From: Sphingomonas sp. Leaf407
Lineage (GTDB): Bacteria; Pseudomonadota; Alphaproteobacteria; Sphingomonadales; Sphingomonadaceae
Direction of reading: 5' to 3'
DNA length: 64,000 nt
NCBI RefSeq assembly: GCF_001425385.1
Contig: NZ_LMQO01000004.1
Coordinates: forward strand, 310,001-374,000
Position 1 is the stretch's first letter; every line of letters begins with the position of its first letter. A program made the translations under genes and the position numbers. This document shows, piece by piece, positions 26,074-35,034 of the stretch. A model generated the notes under the pieces. The model was not told where the DNA came from, made no database searches, and saw nothing but the letters and a program-made list of their open reading frames with translations.

Positions 26074-28161
26074 ATGAATCGTTCCGCCCTGTGGCTGTCC
26101 AGCGTCGCGCTGATCCTGCCCGCCGCCGCGCAGGCCCAGACGGCCGCCGCGCAGGCCGCCGTGCCGCGGGGCGATGCCTATCATGACGAGGCCCCGGCCG
26201 AGATCGTCGTGACCGCGCCGTTCGCGCGCAACCAGGCCGACATCCTGTCGGGCACCAGCGTGCTGACCGGACAGGAACTGACCCGCGAACTCAGGCCCAC
26301 GATCGGCGAGACGCTGGCGCGCCAGCCCGGCGTCTCGGCGACCAGCTTCGGCCCCAACGCCTCGCGCCCGGTGCTGCGCGGGCTTCAGGGCGAGCGGGTG
26401 CGCGTGCTGACCGACGGGATCGGCAGCTTCGACGTGTCGAACACCTCGGTCGACCATGCGGTGGCGATCAACCCGCTGACCGCCGACCGGATCGAGGTGC
26501 TGCGCGGGCCATCGGCCCTCCTGTTCGGATCGTCGGCGATCGGCGGCGTGGTGAACGTGATCGACAGCCGCATCCCGCGCCGCGTGCCGACCGAGCCGGT
26601 GCATGTCGAGGCGCTGGCCACCTATGGATCGGCGGCGAACGAGCGTAGCGGATCGGCGGCGCTCGACGTGCCGGTCGGCGACAAGGTCGTGCTCCACGTC
26701 GATGGCACCTATGGCAAGACCGACGACCTCGACACCGGCGGCTACATCCTGTCGCGCCCGCTTCGCGCGCAGGCGGCGGCGAGCGCCGACCCCGAAGTGC
26801 GCGAGCTGGCCGACCTCAAGGGCAAGCTGCCCAATTCGGCCTCGGAGATGTGGGAGGTCGCCGGCGGTGCGTCGGTCATCACCGATACCGGCAATCTGGG
26901 CTTTTCGGTCAGCCACCTCGACAACCGGTACGGGGTGCCGGTGCGCTATGCGATCGCCGGCGGCGAGGCGGAGGAAGTGACGCTGCACGTCCAGCAGACC
27001 CGCGCCGACCTGCGGGCCGAGGTGGAGACCGGCGGCAGCGTGCTGGAGAAGATCCGGCTGCGCGCCGGCTTCGCGGATTATCGCCATGACGAGATCGAGG
27101 ACACCGGCGAGATCGGCACCACCTTCTACAATCAGGGGATGGAAGCGCGGCTGGAGCTGGTGCAGGCGGCGCGCGGCGGGTGGCGTGGCGCGGTGGGCGG
27201 ACAGATGTTCATCCGCGACCTGAACATCGTCGGCGAGGAGAAATTCCTGCCCAGAAGCGAGACGCAGCAGTTCGGCGTGTTCACGCTCCAGTCGGTCGAT
27301 CTGGGCGCGGTGCGCGCCGAGGCGGGCGGGCGCTATGAATATACCGTCGCGCGGGCCGCCGCCGATGCGACGCTGGGCAACGACAATATCCGGCGCGGCT
27401 TCGACAGCTTCTCGGGCTCGCTCGGGGCGAGCGTCGGGGTGGCGGGCAGCGTCCGCTTCGGCGTCAACGCCAGCCATACCGAGCGCGCGCCATCGGCCGA
27501 GGAGCTGTTCGCCAACGGCCCGCACGCCGGAACGCAGGCGTTCGAGGTCGGCGATCCCGGCTTCGTCAAGGAGATCAGCGACGGGATCGAGGCGACGCTG
27601 AAGGGATCAGGCGACGGCTACAGCTTCGGCGTGTCGGCCTATCACAACTGGTTCCGCAACTTCATCTACGAGAACCCGACCGGGGACATCGAGGACGACC
27701 TGCCCGTGTTCCAGTATTCGCAGGCCGATGCCCGGCTGTGGGGGTTCGAGGCGGAAGCGTCGGCCCGCCTCGCCCGGTTCGGCGAGACGGCGATCGTCGT
27801 CGACGGTGTCGCCGACTATACCCGCGCGACGATCGTCGACACCGGACCCGCGCCGCGCATCCCGCCGCTGCGCCTGCTGGGTGGCGTCGAGGCGCAGGGA
27901 CGGCTGGTGCAGGTGCGCGGCGAAGTGGAGCATGTGACCGCGCAGGACCGGGTCGCGGTGCTGGAAACCACGACGCCCGCCTATACGATGGTCAACGCCT
28001 CGGTCGCGCTGCGGCCGTTCGGCAAGGGCAATTCGACGAGCATCACGCTGTCGGCGAACAACCTGTTCGACGTGGAGGCGCGGCGCCATGCCAGCTTCCT
28101 GAAGGACTTCGCGCCGCTGGCCGGACGCGACGTGCGGGTGACGGCGCGGTTGACGTTCTGA
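26074..28161 (+). CDS. TonB-dependent receptor, ZnuD-like
   Basis: This is a 695-residue outer-membrane receptor with signal peptide (ending AAQAQ), a TonB-box-like EIVVTAP, a plug domain (about 55-170) and a 22-strand barrel ending in Phe (RVTARLTF). The plug segments GETLARQPGVSATSFGPNAS, RPVLRGLQGERVRVL and IEVLRGPSALLFGSSAIGG, plus the HASFLKDFAPLAGRDVR end, resemble the zinc/haem receptor ZnuD of Neisseria. No His-rich loop is seen. Zinc or another small ligand is the best inference, but position beside an IclR gene would also suit a sugar acid or oligosaccharide. Confidence 0.85.
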   Translation: MNRSALWLSSVALILPAAAQAQTAAAQAAVPRGDAYHDEAPAEIVVTAPFARNQADILSGTSVLTGQELTRELRPTIGETLARQPGVSATSFGPNASRPVLRGLQGERVRVLTDGIGSFDVSNTSVDHAVAINPLTADRIEVLRGPSALLFGSSAIGGVVNVIDSRIPRRVPTEPVHVEALATYGSAANERSGSAALDVPVGDKVVLHVDGTYGKTDDLDTGGYILSRPLRAQAAASADPEVRELADLKGKLPNSASEMWEVAGGASVITDTGNLGFSVSHLDNRYGVPVRYAIAGGEAEEVTLHVQQTRADLRAEVETGGSVLEKIRLRAGFADYRHDEIEDTGEIGTTFYNQGMEARLELVQAARGGWRGAVGGQMFIRDLNIVGEEKFLPRSETQQFGVFTLQSVDLGAVRAEAGGRYEYTVARAAADATLGNDNIRRGFDSFSGSLGASVGVAGSVRFGVNASHTERAPSAEELFANGPHAGTQAFEVGDPGFVKEISDGIEATLKGSGDGYSFGVSAYHNWFRNFIYENPTGDIEDDLPVFQYSQADARLWGFEAEASARLARFGETAIVVDGVADYTRATIVDTGPAPRIPPLRLLGGVEAQGRLVQVRGEVEHVTAQDRVAVLETTTPAYTMVNASVALRPFGKGNSTSITLSANNLFDVEARRHASFLKDFAPLAGRDVRVTARLTF

Positions 28162-28171
28162 GGTTGATCTT

Positions 28172-28266
28172 CGTCATTCCCGCGCAGGCGGGAATCCATA
28201 GCCGTCGGCGCCTCGGCAGGATCGCTACGGTCGCGTGTATGGATTCCCGCCTTCGCGGGAATGACG
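28172..28266. repeat. palindromic repeat, family C
   Basis: Arms CGTCATTCCCGCGCAGGCGG and CCCGCCTTCGCGGGAATGACG flank a loop with CATAGCCGTC and GCGTGTATGG. It lies directly after the TonB-receptor gene and may stabilise its 3' end. Confidence 0.85.
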
Positions 28267-28287
28267 AGGGCTTGGGTGATGCTCCAC

Positions 28288-28387
28288 CGTCCTTCCGGCG
28301 AAGGCCGGAATCCATGGACACGGGCGGCTTCGATGGAGCCGCGACCGTCACCCCATCCATGGATTCCGGCTTTCGCCGGAATGACGG
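28288..28387. repeat. palindromic repeat, family C variant
   Basis: This second element lies 21 bp after the first. Arms CCTTCCGGCGAAGGCCGGAA and TTCCGGCTTTCGCCGGAATG surround CCATGGACAC and CATCCATGGA. The two elements fill the gap before the M28 peptidase gene. Confidence 0.85.
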
Positions 28388-28479
28388 TGAGGGGCGAAGG
28401 AATGTGATTCCTCAAGGCGTTGCCCCCGCTTCTCGCACATGCAACAACCGGCGCACCCTGCTTCCCCCACGGAGGTTCG

Positions 28480-30117
28480 ATGCGTTCGTTGTTGCTTGCC
28501 GCCTGCCTGACCGCCGCCCTGCCCGCGCTGGCGCAAACCACGGCCGCGCCGGTTTCGGTCGAGACGATGAAGGAAGCGACCCGCGTCCTGTCGTCGGACG
28601 CTTTCGAGGGGCGCGCGCCGGGGACGCCGGGCGAGGACAAGACGCTCGCCTATTTGGCGCAGCAGTTCGCCAAGGTCGGCCTCAAGCCCGGCAACAAGGG
28701 AAGCTGGTTCCAGGACGTGCCGCTGGTGGAGATCACCAGCCGCAACGTGACCCCGCTGACCTTCACCGGGGCGGGCGACCGACTCGCGCTGAACTACGGC
28801 CCCGACATGGTCGTCGCGACCTATCAGGTGACGCCCAAGTCGGTGGTCGCCAACAGCGACGTGGTGTTCGTCGGCTATGGCATCAACGCGCCTGAAAAGG
28901 GGTGGAACGACTATGCCGGCACCGACGTGCGCGGCAAGACGGTGCTGATCCTCGTCAACGATCCCGATTATGCCAGCCCCACGCTGACCGGCACGTTCGG
29001 CGGCAAGGCGATGACCTATTACGGGCGCTGGACCTACAAGTTCGAGGAGGCGGCGCGGCAGGGCGCGGCCGCTGCGATCATCGTCCATGATACGGTGCCC
29101 GCCGCCTATGGCTGGAACGTCGTCCAGTCGAGCTGGACGGGGGCGCAGCAGGTGGCCGATGCCGCGAACAACCACATGGACCAGAGCAGGGCGATCGGCT
29201 GGATGCAGCTCGCCGCCGCCAAGAAGCTGCTGGCGGGCGCGGGCAAGAATTACGACCAGTTGGTCGGGGCCGCGCAGACGAAGGGGTTCCGCGCGGTGCC
29301 GCTCGCCGGGGTGAAGGCGAGCGTGGCGTTCGACAATCAGGTCCGCCGCCATGCGTCGAAGAACGTCGTCGGCATCCTGCCCGGCACGAAGCGTCCGGGC
29401 GAGGTCGTGCTGTTCACCGGGCATTGGGATCATCTCGGCCGCTGCGAGGCGGCACCCGACGGCGATGACATCTGCAACGGCGCGGTCGACAATGCCACCG
29501 GCACCGCCGCGCTGATCGCGCTGGCGGAAGCCAATGCCAAGGCGGGCGCGACCGAGCGGAGTCAGGTGTATCTGGCGGTGACGGGCGAGGAATCGGGGCT
29601 GCTGGGCTCGGCCTATTACGGCGATCACCCGCTCTATCCGCTGAACCGCACGGTCGGCGGCATCAACATGGACGCGCTGTCGGTGGCGGGGCCGGCGAGG
29701 AACGTGGTGGTGGTGGGCAAGGGCAAGTCCGGGCTCGATGCCTATCTCGACCGGGCGTTGACGGCACAGGGTCGGGTGGCAGAGGCCGATCCGTCCCCGC
29801 AGAACGGCTATTATTACCGATCGGACCATTTCAGCCTCGCGAAGCACGGCGTGCCGATGCTGTATGTCGATTCGGGCGACGATCTGGTGCAGGGCGGCAA
29901 GGCGGCGGGCGCGGCGGCGGCGAAGGACTATACCGACAACCGCTATCACGGTCCCAAGGACGAATATGATCCGAACTGGAACTGGGCCGGGGTCGCGCAG
30001 GACCTGAGCCTGTTCTACACGATCGGGCGCGCGCTGGGGAACGCCACCGCATGGCCGAACTGGGTAGCGGGCGACGAATTCCGCGGCATCCGCGACCGGA
30101 GCCGCGCGGCGAAATAA
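28480..30117 (+). CDS. M28 family zinc metallopeptidase with PA domain
   Basis: This 545-residue exported peptidase starts at MRSLLLAACL, with GGAGG 5 nt upstream and signal cleavage near ALAQ. A PA domain (about 120-250) is inserted before the catalytic domain. Zinc ligands appear in order: His/Asp in GHWDHLG and GAVDNATGTAA, Glu in TGEESGLLG, Asp in NMDALS, and His in SDHFSLAKHG. It belongs to the same family as the truncated gene at the left edge, but the inserted PA domain is much clearer here. It probably digests peptides in the periplasm or outside the cell. Confidence 0.9.
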   Translation: MRSLLLAACLTAALPALAQTTAAPVSVETMKEATRVLSSDAFEGRAPGTPGEDKTLAYLAQQFAKVGLKPGNKGSWFQDVPLVEITSRNVTPLTFTGAGDRLALNYGPDMVVATYQVTPKSVVANSDVVFVGYGINAPEKGWNDYAGTDVRGKTVLILVNDPDYASPTLTGTFGGKAMTYYGRWTYKFEEAARQGAAAAIIVHDTVPAAYGWNVVQSSWTGAQQVADAANNHMDQSRAIGWMQLAAAKKLLAGAGKNYDQLVGAAQTKGFRAVPLAGVKASVAFDNQVRRHASKNVVGILPGTKRPGEVVLFTGHWDHLGRCEAAPDGDDICNGAVDNATGTAALIALAEANAKAGATERSQVYLAVTGEESGLLGSAYYGDHPLYPLNRTVGGINMDALSVAGPARNVVVVGKGKSGLDAYLDRALTAQGRVAEADPSPQNGYYYRSDHFSLAKHGVPMLYVDSGDDLVQGGKAAGAAAAKDYTDNRYHGPKDEYDPNWNWAGVAQDLSLFYTIGRALGNATAWPNWVAGDEFRGIRDRSRAAK

Positions 30118-30141
30118 CCACCGACCGGGGGGACGGGGCAT

Positions 30142-31272
30142 ATGGACGGAATCGAGGATGCCGGGGCGTTCGTCACCGGCGGCATGGCGGCCCGCGCGAT
30201 CGAACGCGAGAGGCACGGCGCGCACGGGCATGCCGATGCGCATCACCTGCACGGCAGCGCCTGCGCCAATTGCGGGACGGTGCTGACCGGCGAGTTCTGT
30301 CAGGCATGCGGACAGGCGGCGCATCTCCACCGCGACATTACCGGCTTCGCGCATGACGTGCTGCACGGGGTGTTCCATTTCGACGGCAAGTTCTGGACGA
30401 CGCTGCCGATGCTGGCGTTTAGGCCGGGGCGGCTGACGCGGCGCTATGTCGATGGCGAGCGCGCGAAGTTCGTGACGCCGATGGCGATGTTCCTGTTCTC
30501 GGTGTTCCTGATGTTCCTCGTCGTCGGCAACGTGCCGGGATGGTTCGCGCCGGGCGACAAGACGGCCGATACCGCCACGCTCGCCGCACCCCGCCACGAA
30601 ATCGACCTGTCGATCGGCAAGGCGCGCGAGGAACTGGCGCGGCTGGAAGCGAACCGGGCGACCGTCGCGAAGGCCAATGGCGATACCGCGCCGGTCGATC
30701 GCAAGATCCGCCAGATGCGCGGTGAACTCAACGGCCTTCAGACGGCAGCGCGCTTCCTGCCCGGTGGCGACGCCATGCCCGCACGGGTCCGGGTGCGATC
30801 GCGGCTGCTGGAGCGGCAGGACACCGCCGCGATGGGCAACTGGATCGAACGCAAGATCGCGCTGGCCCGTGCCAATCCCAAACTGTTGTTTTACAAGATG
30901 AAAAGCAGCGGATATAAATATAGCTGGGCGCTGATCCCGATGGCGCTGCCGTTCCTGTGGGCGATGTTCGCGTGGCGGCGGCGCTTCGGCCTGTACGATC
31001 ATGCGGTGTTCGCGACCTATTCGATCGCGTTCATGTCGCTGCTGGTAGTGGTGCTGACGCTGGTCGGCTGGGCATTGGGCGGCTTCGGGCGGACGATCGC
31101 GTGGACGGCGCTGTTCCTCGTGCCGCCGGTGCATATGTATAAGCAGCTCCGCCATGGCTATGAACTGCGCCGGTTCAGCGCGCTGTGGCGGACGGTGGCA
31201 CTGGTCCACGTCGTATCGCTGACGTCGCTGGCGTTCTTCCTGCTGCTGCTGTCGATGGGGCTGGCGGATTAA
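30142..31272 (+). CDS. DUF3667 membrane protein with zinc ribbon
   Basis: The 376-residue protein has a His-rich N-terminus, a zinc ribbon CANCGTVLTGEFCQACG (C-x2-C-x8-C-x2-C, about 42-58) and the DUF3667 segment HDVLHGVFHFDGKFWTTLPML. Hydrophobic segments follow at about 115-135 and then three or four near the C-terminus (250-375), separated by a charged coiled region (about 150-215). The function of DUF3667 is unknown. It sits 24 nt after the peptidase and 4 nt before the next small gene, so it is probably in one transcript. Confidence 0.82.
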   Translation: MDGIEDAGAFVTGGMAARAIERERHGAHGHADAHHLHGSACANCGTVLTGEFCQACGQAAHLHRDITGFAHDVLHGVFHFDGKFWTTLPMLAFRPGRLTRRYVDGERAKFVTPMAMFLFSVFLMFLVVGNVPGWFAPGDKTADTATLAAPRHEIDLSIGKAREELARLEANRATVAKANGDTAPVDRKIRQMRGELNGLQTAARFLPGGDAMPARVRVRSRLLERQDTAAMGNWIERKIALARANPKLLFYKMKSSGYKYSWALIPMALPFLWAMFAWRRRFGLYDHAVFATYSIAFMSLLVVVLTLVGWALGGFGRTIAWTALFLVPPVHMYKQLRHGYELRRFSALWRTVALVHVVSLTSLAFFLLLLSMGLAD

Positions 31273-31276
31273 GGCG

Positions 31277-31513
31277 ATGGCGGAGGAGCGCAACCGCGTC
31301 TCGATGTGGCTGCTCTGGCTGGTCGGTATCCTGTGGTTCGCTGTTGCCGCCCCGATCGTGATCCTGAGCATCTTCCTCCTCGAAGTGCCGTTGTGGCCGT
31401 CGTTCAGCGAGGAACGCACCGTTGAAGGGACCATGGTCTGGGCGGTGCTGACGGTGTGGGTCTATGTCACGCCCGTTGTCCTGTTCGTCGTCGTCCGGCG
31501 GCGCCGCCGGTAG
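31277..31513 (+). CDS. small two-helix membrane protein
   Basis: This 78-residue protein has two membrane segments (about 10-30 and 52-72) and a C-terminal RRRRR cluster that should lie in the cytoplasm. It is packed between the DUF3667 gene (4 nt) and the lipoprotein gene (2 nt). No family is recognised; the tight spacing supports that it is real. Confidence 0.6.
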   Translation: MAEERNRVSMWLLWLVGILWFAVAAPIVILSIFLLEVPLWPSFSEERTVEGTMVWAVLTVWVYVTPVVLFVVVRRRRR

Positions 31514-31515
31514 CG

Positions 31516-31917
31516 ATGCGCGGCATCGCGCTGCCGTTGGTGTGTATGGCGCTGGCGGGCTGTTCGGGGCCGCCGCAGGAGTCCTGCATCGCGCGCGAGC
31601 GTGACTGGCCGCTTCGATCCGGGCTGATGCGGGGGATCGATCCGGTGCTGGTCCGTATCCGGGTGGAGCGCGACGGGCGGATCGTCTTCAACGGCCAGAC
31701 CAGCACGCCGGCGCAGGTCGCGCGCTACGTCCGGCTGCTGGACCGGCAACGCCCGCCGCCGGCCGTGCGGCTCGACGTCGACGGGCGCGCGCCGTGCGAG
31801 GCGGGCGAGAGGGTTCGCCGGATGCTGGACGGCGTGGCGATGTGCCGCGACGGCTATTGCGGCGAGCGTGGCGCATGGGAGCGGGGGTATGGCCCGCCGG
31901 TCGCGCCGCCGGGATAG
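31516..31917 (+). CDS. lipoprotein with TolR/ExbD-like periplasmic domain
   Basis: A 133-residue lipoprotein starts at ATG 31516, with lipobox LAGC at about residue 16. The mature part contains LVRIRVERDGRIVFNGQT and then RYVRLLDRQRPPPAVRLDVDG. This beta-strand, 'NG', helix, beta-strand pattern resembles the periplasmic domain of ExbD/TolR, although the usual membrane anchor is replaced by a lipid anchor. Four Cys (CEAGE, MCRDGYCGE and one near the N-terminus) suggest disulfides. The domain comparison is my inference from pattern only. Confidence 0.6.
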   Translation: MRGIALPLVCMALAGCSGPPQESCIARERDWPLRSGLMRGIDPVLVRIRVERDGRIVFNGQTSTPAQVARYVRLLDRQRPPPAVRLDVDGRAPCEAGERVRRMLDGVAMCRDGYCGERGAWERGYGPPVAPPG

Positions 31918-31983
31918 GGCGGGTCGGCGCCAACGCCGCGAATCACCTTGGCCCTGCCCGCGCGAACCCTTATCTGCGCGCGC

Positions 31984-32949
31984 ATGACACCGCCGAAACC
32001 CGAATGGGCCCCGCACGCCGCCGTCTGGATCGGCTATCCCAGCCACCCCGAGCTGTGGCTCGACGACCTCGATCCGGCGCGCGATGAAGTGGTCGCCTTT
32101 GCCCGCGCGGTCGATGCCGATGGCGCGGGCGAGCGCGTGATCCTCGTCGCCGCCGACGATGCCGCCGCCGCCGATGCCCGCGCGCGTGCGCCGTTCGCCG
32201 ACGTCACGGTGCAGCGGTTCGGCGATATCTGGCTGCGCGATACCGGGGCGATCGTCGGCGGCGACGGCACCGCGCATCATTTCCGCTTCAACGGCTGGGG
32301 CGGGAAATACGACCTGCCCGGCGACGACGACGTCGGCGCGCGACTGGCCGCCGAGCGGGGCATGGCTGTTGCCGAACACGACTGGATCGTCGAGGGCGGC
32401 GCGATCGACGGCGATGGCACCGGCCTTGTCGTCACCACCCAGCAGTGCCTGCTCAACGCCAACCGCAACCCCGATTTCTCGCAGGCGGCGGCGGAGACGC
32501 GGTTGCGCGAGGACCTCGGCTACGATCGGGTGCTGTGGCTGGGCGACGGGCTGCTCAACGACCATACCGACGGCCATGTCGACAATCTGGCGCGCTTCGT
32601 GGGACCCAACCGGCTGGCGCTGCCCGAACCGGCGGAGAACGATCCCAACTGGCGCGTGTATCAGGACGCGGCCGAGCGCGCGGAGGCGTTCGGCGTCGAG
32701 GTGGTGCGCGTGCCCTCCCCCGGCCGGGTGCTGTCCGACGAGGAAGAGATCATCCCCGGCAGCCACATGAACTTCTATATCGGCAATGCCACCGTGGTCG
32801 TGCCGCTCTATGGCACCGGCAGCGACGAGGCGGCGGTCGCGGCGTTTCAGGCGATCTTTCCGAACCACCGTGTCGTCGGGCTGCGCGCCGACCATATCCT
32901 GACCGGCGGCGGCAGCTTCCACTGCATCAGCCAGCAGATTCCGGCTTGA
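31984..32949 (+). CDS. aguA: agmatine deiminase
   Basis: This 321-residue cytoplasmic enzyme converts agmatine to N-carbamoylputrescine and ammonia. Family residues are visible: WPSHPELW-like start (YPSHPELW), FGDIWLRDTG, EGGAIDGDG, HTDGHVDNLARF, and the C-terminal nucleophile Cys in GGGSFHCISQQIP. The start MTPPKPEWAPH is chosen over an upstream in-frame codon because it matches the family N-terminus. The next enzyme of the pathway begins 10 nt downstream. Confidence 0.93.
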   Translation: MTPPKPEWAPHAAVWIGYPSHPELWLDDLDPARDEVVAFARAVDADGAGERVILVAADDAAAADARARAPFADVTVQRFGDIWLRDTGAIVGGDGTAHHFRFNGWGGKYDLPGDDDVGARLAAERGMAVAEHDWIVEGGAIDGDGTGLVVTTQQCLLNANRNPDFSQAAAETRLREDLGYDRVLWLGDGLLNDHTDGHVDNLARFVGPNRLALPEPAENDPNWRVYQDAAERAEAFGVEVVRVPSPGRVLSDEEEIIPGSHMNFYIGNATVVVPLYGTGSDEAAVAAFQAIFPNHRVVGLRADHILTGGGSFHCISQQIPA

Positions 32950-32959
32950 AGGAAGACCC

Positions 32960-33820
32960 ATGACCCAGATTTCCGTCGCCGCGATCCAGGCGGGCTTCAC
33001 GCCCGACATCGACCGTAACATCGCCCATGTCGGCGCGCTGGTGCGCGAGGCCGCCGCGAGGGGGGCGCAGGTGATCCTGCCACCCGAATTGTTCGAGGGC
33101 GAATATTTCTGCCGCGTCGAGGACGAGGGGCTGTTCGCCAATGCCAAGCCCACCGCCGACCACAAGGCGGTTCGGGCGATGCAGGCACTGGCCGCCGAGC
33201 TGAAGGTCTATATCCCGACCAGCTTCTTCGAGGCGGACGGGCCGCATCATTACAACAGCCTGGCGATGATCGACCCCGACGGCCGCATCCAGGGCGTGTA
33301 TCGCAAGAGCCATATCCCCGACGGGCCGGGCTATGAGGAGAAATTCTATTTCCGCCCCGGCAACACCGGCTTCAAGGTGTGGGACGGGCCGGCCGAGAGC
33401 GATCGCGCGAAGATCGGCGTCGGCATCTGCTGGGACCAATGGTATCCCGAAACGGCGCGGGCGATGATGCTGATGGGCGCGCAGGTGCTGTTCTATCCGA
33501 CCGCGATCGGCAGCGAGCCGCACGACACCAGCCTCGACACCGCGCGGCTATGGCGGCGGGCGATGGTCGGCCATGCGGTGTCGAACGTCGTGCCGGTGGT
33601 GGCGGCGAACCGCATCGGCGTCGAGCACGACCAGACCTTCTACGGCACGTCGTTCATCGTCGACGAGCGTGGCGACGTGCTGGCCGAGCTGGACCGCGAG
33701 GAAGAGGGGGTCATCACCGCGACGATCGACCTCGATCGGGTCAAGCGTCACCGCGCGGCGTTCGGCTTCTTCCGCGACCGGCGGCCCGAGCTGTACGGGC
33801 GGCTGGTGCAGGATATTTGA
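32960..33820 (+). CDS. aguB: N-carbamoylputrescine amidase
   Basis: This 286-residue nitrilase-superfamily enzyme hydrolyses N-carbamoylputrescine to putrescine, CO2 and ammonia. The catalytic triad is visible as Glu in PPELFEGEYF, Lys in YRKSHIPDGPGYEEKF, and Cys in GVGICWDQWYPE. Length and motif order match AguB. With aguA it provides the plant-like route from agmatine to putrescine; an arginine decarboxylase is not in the window. Confidence 0.94.
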   Translation: MTQISVAAIQAGFTPDIDRNIAHVGALVREAAARGAQVILPPELFEGEYFCRVEDEGLFANAKPTADHKAVRAMQALAAELKVYIPTSFFEADGPHHYNSLAMIDPDGRIQGVYRKSHIPDGPGYEEKFYFRPGNTGFKVWDGPAESDRAKIGVGICWDQWYPETARAMMLMGAQVLFYPTAIGSEPHDTSLDTARLWRRAMVGHAVSNVVPVVAANRIGVEHDQTFYGTSFIVDERGDVLAELDREEEGVITATIDLDRVKRHRAAFGFFRDRRPELYGRLVQDI

Positions 33821-33916
33821 AAGGGTGTCTGAAAATTCGTGGAAGCGCAAAATGCGTTTCAGCGCATTTTCGAACAATCCAAGCGGGATCGACCTTCAGC
33901 CAATGCTACGGCTTCT

Positions 33917-34012
33917 CGTCGTTCCCGCGCAGGCGGGAACCCATAGACGCAACGGACTCGGTTCGATCGCTGGCGTCGGCGTGTATGGATCCCCGCCTGC
34001 GCGGTGATGACG
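33917..34012. repeat. palindromic repeat, family C
   Basis: Arms CGTTCCCGCGCAGGCGGGAA and ATCCCCGCCTGCGCGGTGAT flank CATAGACGCA and GGCGTGTATGG. The upstream GGATCGACCTTCAGCC and downstream flank also match the 12491 copy, so the repeated unit is about 170 bp. The whole gap 33821-34080 holds no gene. Confidence 0.85.
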
Positions 34013-34080
34013 CCGGGAGGGGTTAGAGGCCAAATTCCCCCGCCAAAGCTGAATGTCCATCCGTCCGAAGTCGCGGAGCG

Positions 34081-35034
34081 CTACCGCCCGATCCACTGCC
34101 GGCGGCGGAACCATGCGACGATGCCGGCGCTCATGCCCGCGCACAGCGCGACGACGCCGGCGAACGCCCAGGGTTCTTTCGCGAAGGGGATGCCCTCCAC
34201 GTTCATGCCGAGCAGGCCGGTGACGAAGGTGAGCGGCAGGAACACCATCGCGACGATCGCGATCTGCAAGGATCGCTGGTCGAGCTGTTCGGCGCGCAGG
34301 TCGGTCAGCGTTTCGTGGATCAGCGCGGCGCGTTCGCGGATCGCATCGACCTCCTCGGCCATGCGCGCGGCGCGATCGGCGGCAGCGGACAGGTGGAGGC
34401 GATCGTCGGCCCCCAGCCAGTCACCGGGCATGGTGCCGAGCTTTTCGAGCGCGGCGCGCTGCGGCACCAGAAACCGGCGATAGCCGATCGCGCGGACGCG
34501 GGTGCGCGTCACGTCGCGGCGCTGTTCGAAGATGCGCGTCGGGTCGAGCGCTTCCTCGCAGGCGTCGAGCGTGTCGCCGAGATCGGCGATCAGCGGGTCG
34601 AGTTCCTCGGTAATCGCGGTGGCGAAGGCGACGATCAGGTCGCCGGGGTCGGCGATCCGGCCGCTTTCGACCTGGGCGATGACCGGTTCGAGCGCGGACA
34701 GGCGACGGCGCGTGACCGAATGGACATGGCCGCGGCTGGCATAGAGCCGGACCGAGGCGAGCGGATCGGCGCTCGACAATTCGTCTTGCGACAAGCCACG
34801 CAGGTTGACGAACGCACCGTGGCCGATCGCGTCGCAACGCGGGCGCGTTTCGACGGCGGTCAGCGGCTCGACGACATAGTCGGCGAGGCCGGCGGCATCG
34901 CGCAGCCATGGCGCGATCGCCTCCCCCTCGCCATGGAGATGGACCCAGACGAAATCACCCTGGGCATGGGCAGCGTCTTCGGGGGGGATGCGCGTCGCCT
35001 TGCCGGCAGTGATGACCCATGCGCGGCCGGTCAT
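34081..35034 (-). CDS. CorA family divalent cation transporter (ZntB-like)
   Basis: This 317-residue protein has a long cytoplasmic alpha/beta funnel domain and two C-terminal membrane helices. The signature GMN (LLGMNVEGIPF) follows TM1. Lack of the MPEL motif after GMN and presence of VEGIPF is the ZntB pattern, so zinc transport is more likely than magnesium. Its ATG overlaps the stop of the siroheme gene upstream (ATGA), and it is the last gene of an argH-lptM-like-lysA-cysG-zntB run. Confidence 0.85.
   Translation of the reverse strand: MTGRAWVITAGKATRIPPEDAAHAQGDFVWVHLHGEGEAIAPWLRDAAGLADYVVEPLTAVETRPRCDAIGHGAFVNLRGLSQDELSSADPLASVRLYASRGHVHSVTRRRLSALEPVIAQVESGRIADPGDLIVAFATAITEELDPLIADLGDTLDACEEALDPTRIFEQRRDVTRTRVRAIGYRRFLVPQRAALEKLGTMPGDWLGADDRLHLSAAADRAARMAEEVDAIRERAALIHETLTDLRAEQLDQRSLQIAIVAMVFLPLTFVTGLLGMNVEGIPFAKEPWAFAGVVALCAGMSAGIVAWFRRRQWIGR

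Noticed and set aside
28348..31434. 1028-codon open frame on the minus strand
   Set aside because: It runs opposite the M28 peptidase and DUF3667 genes, is Arg/His-rich and has no recognisable domain. GC-rich codon bias creates such frames.
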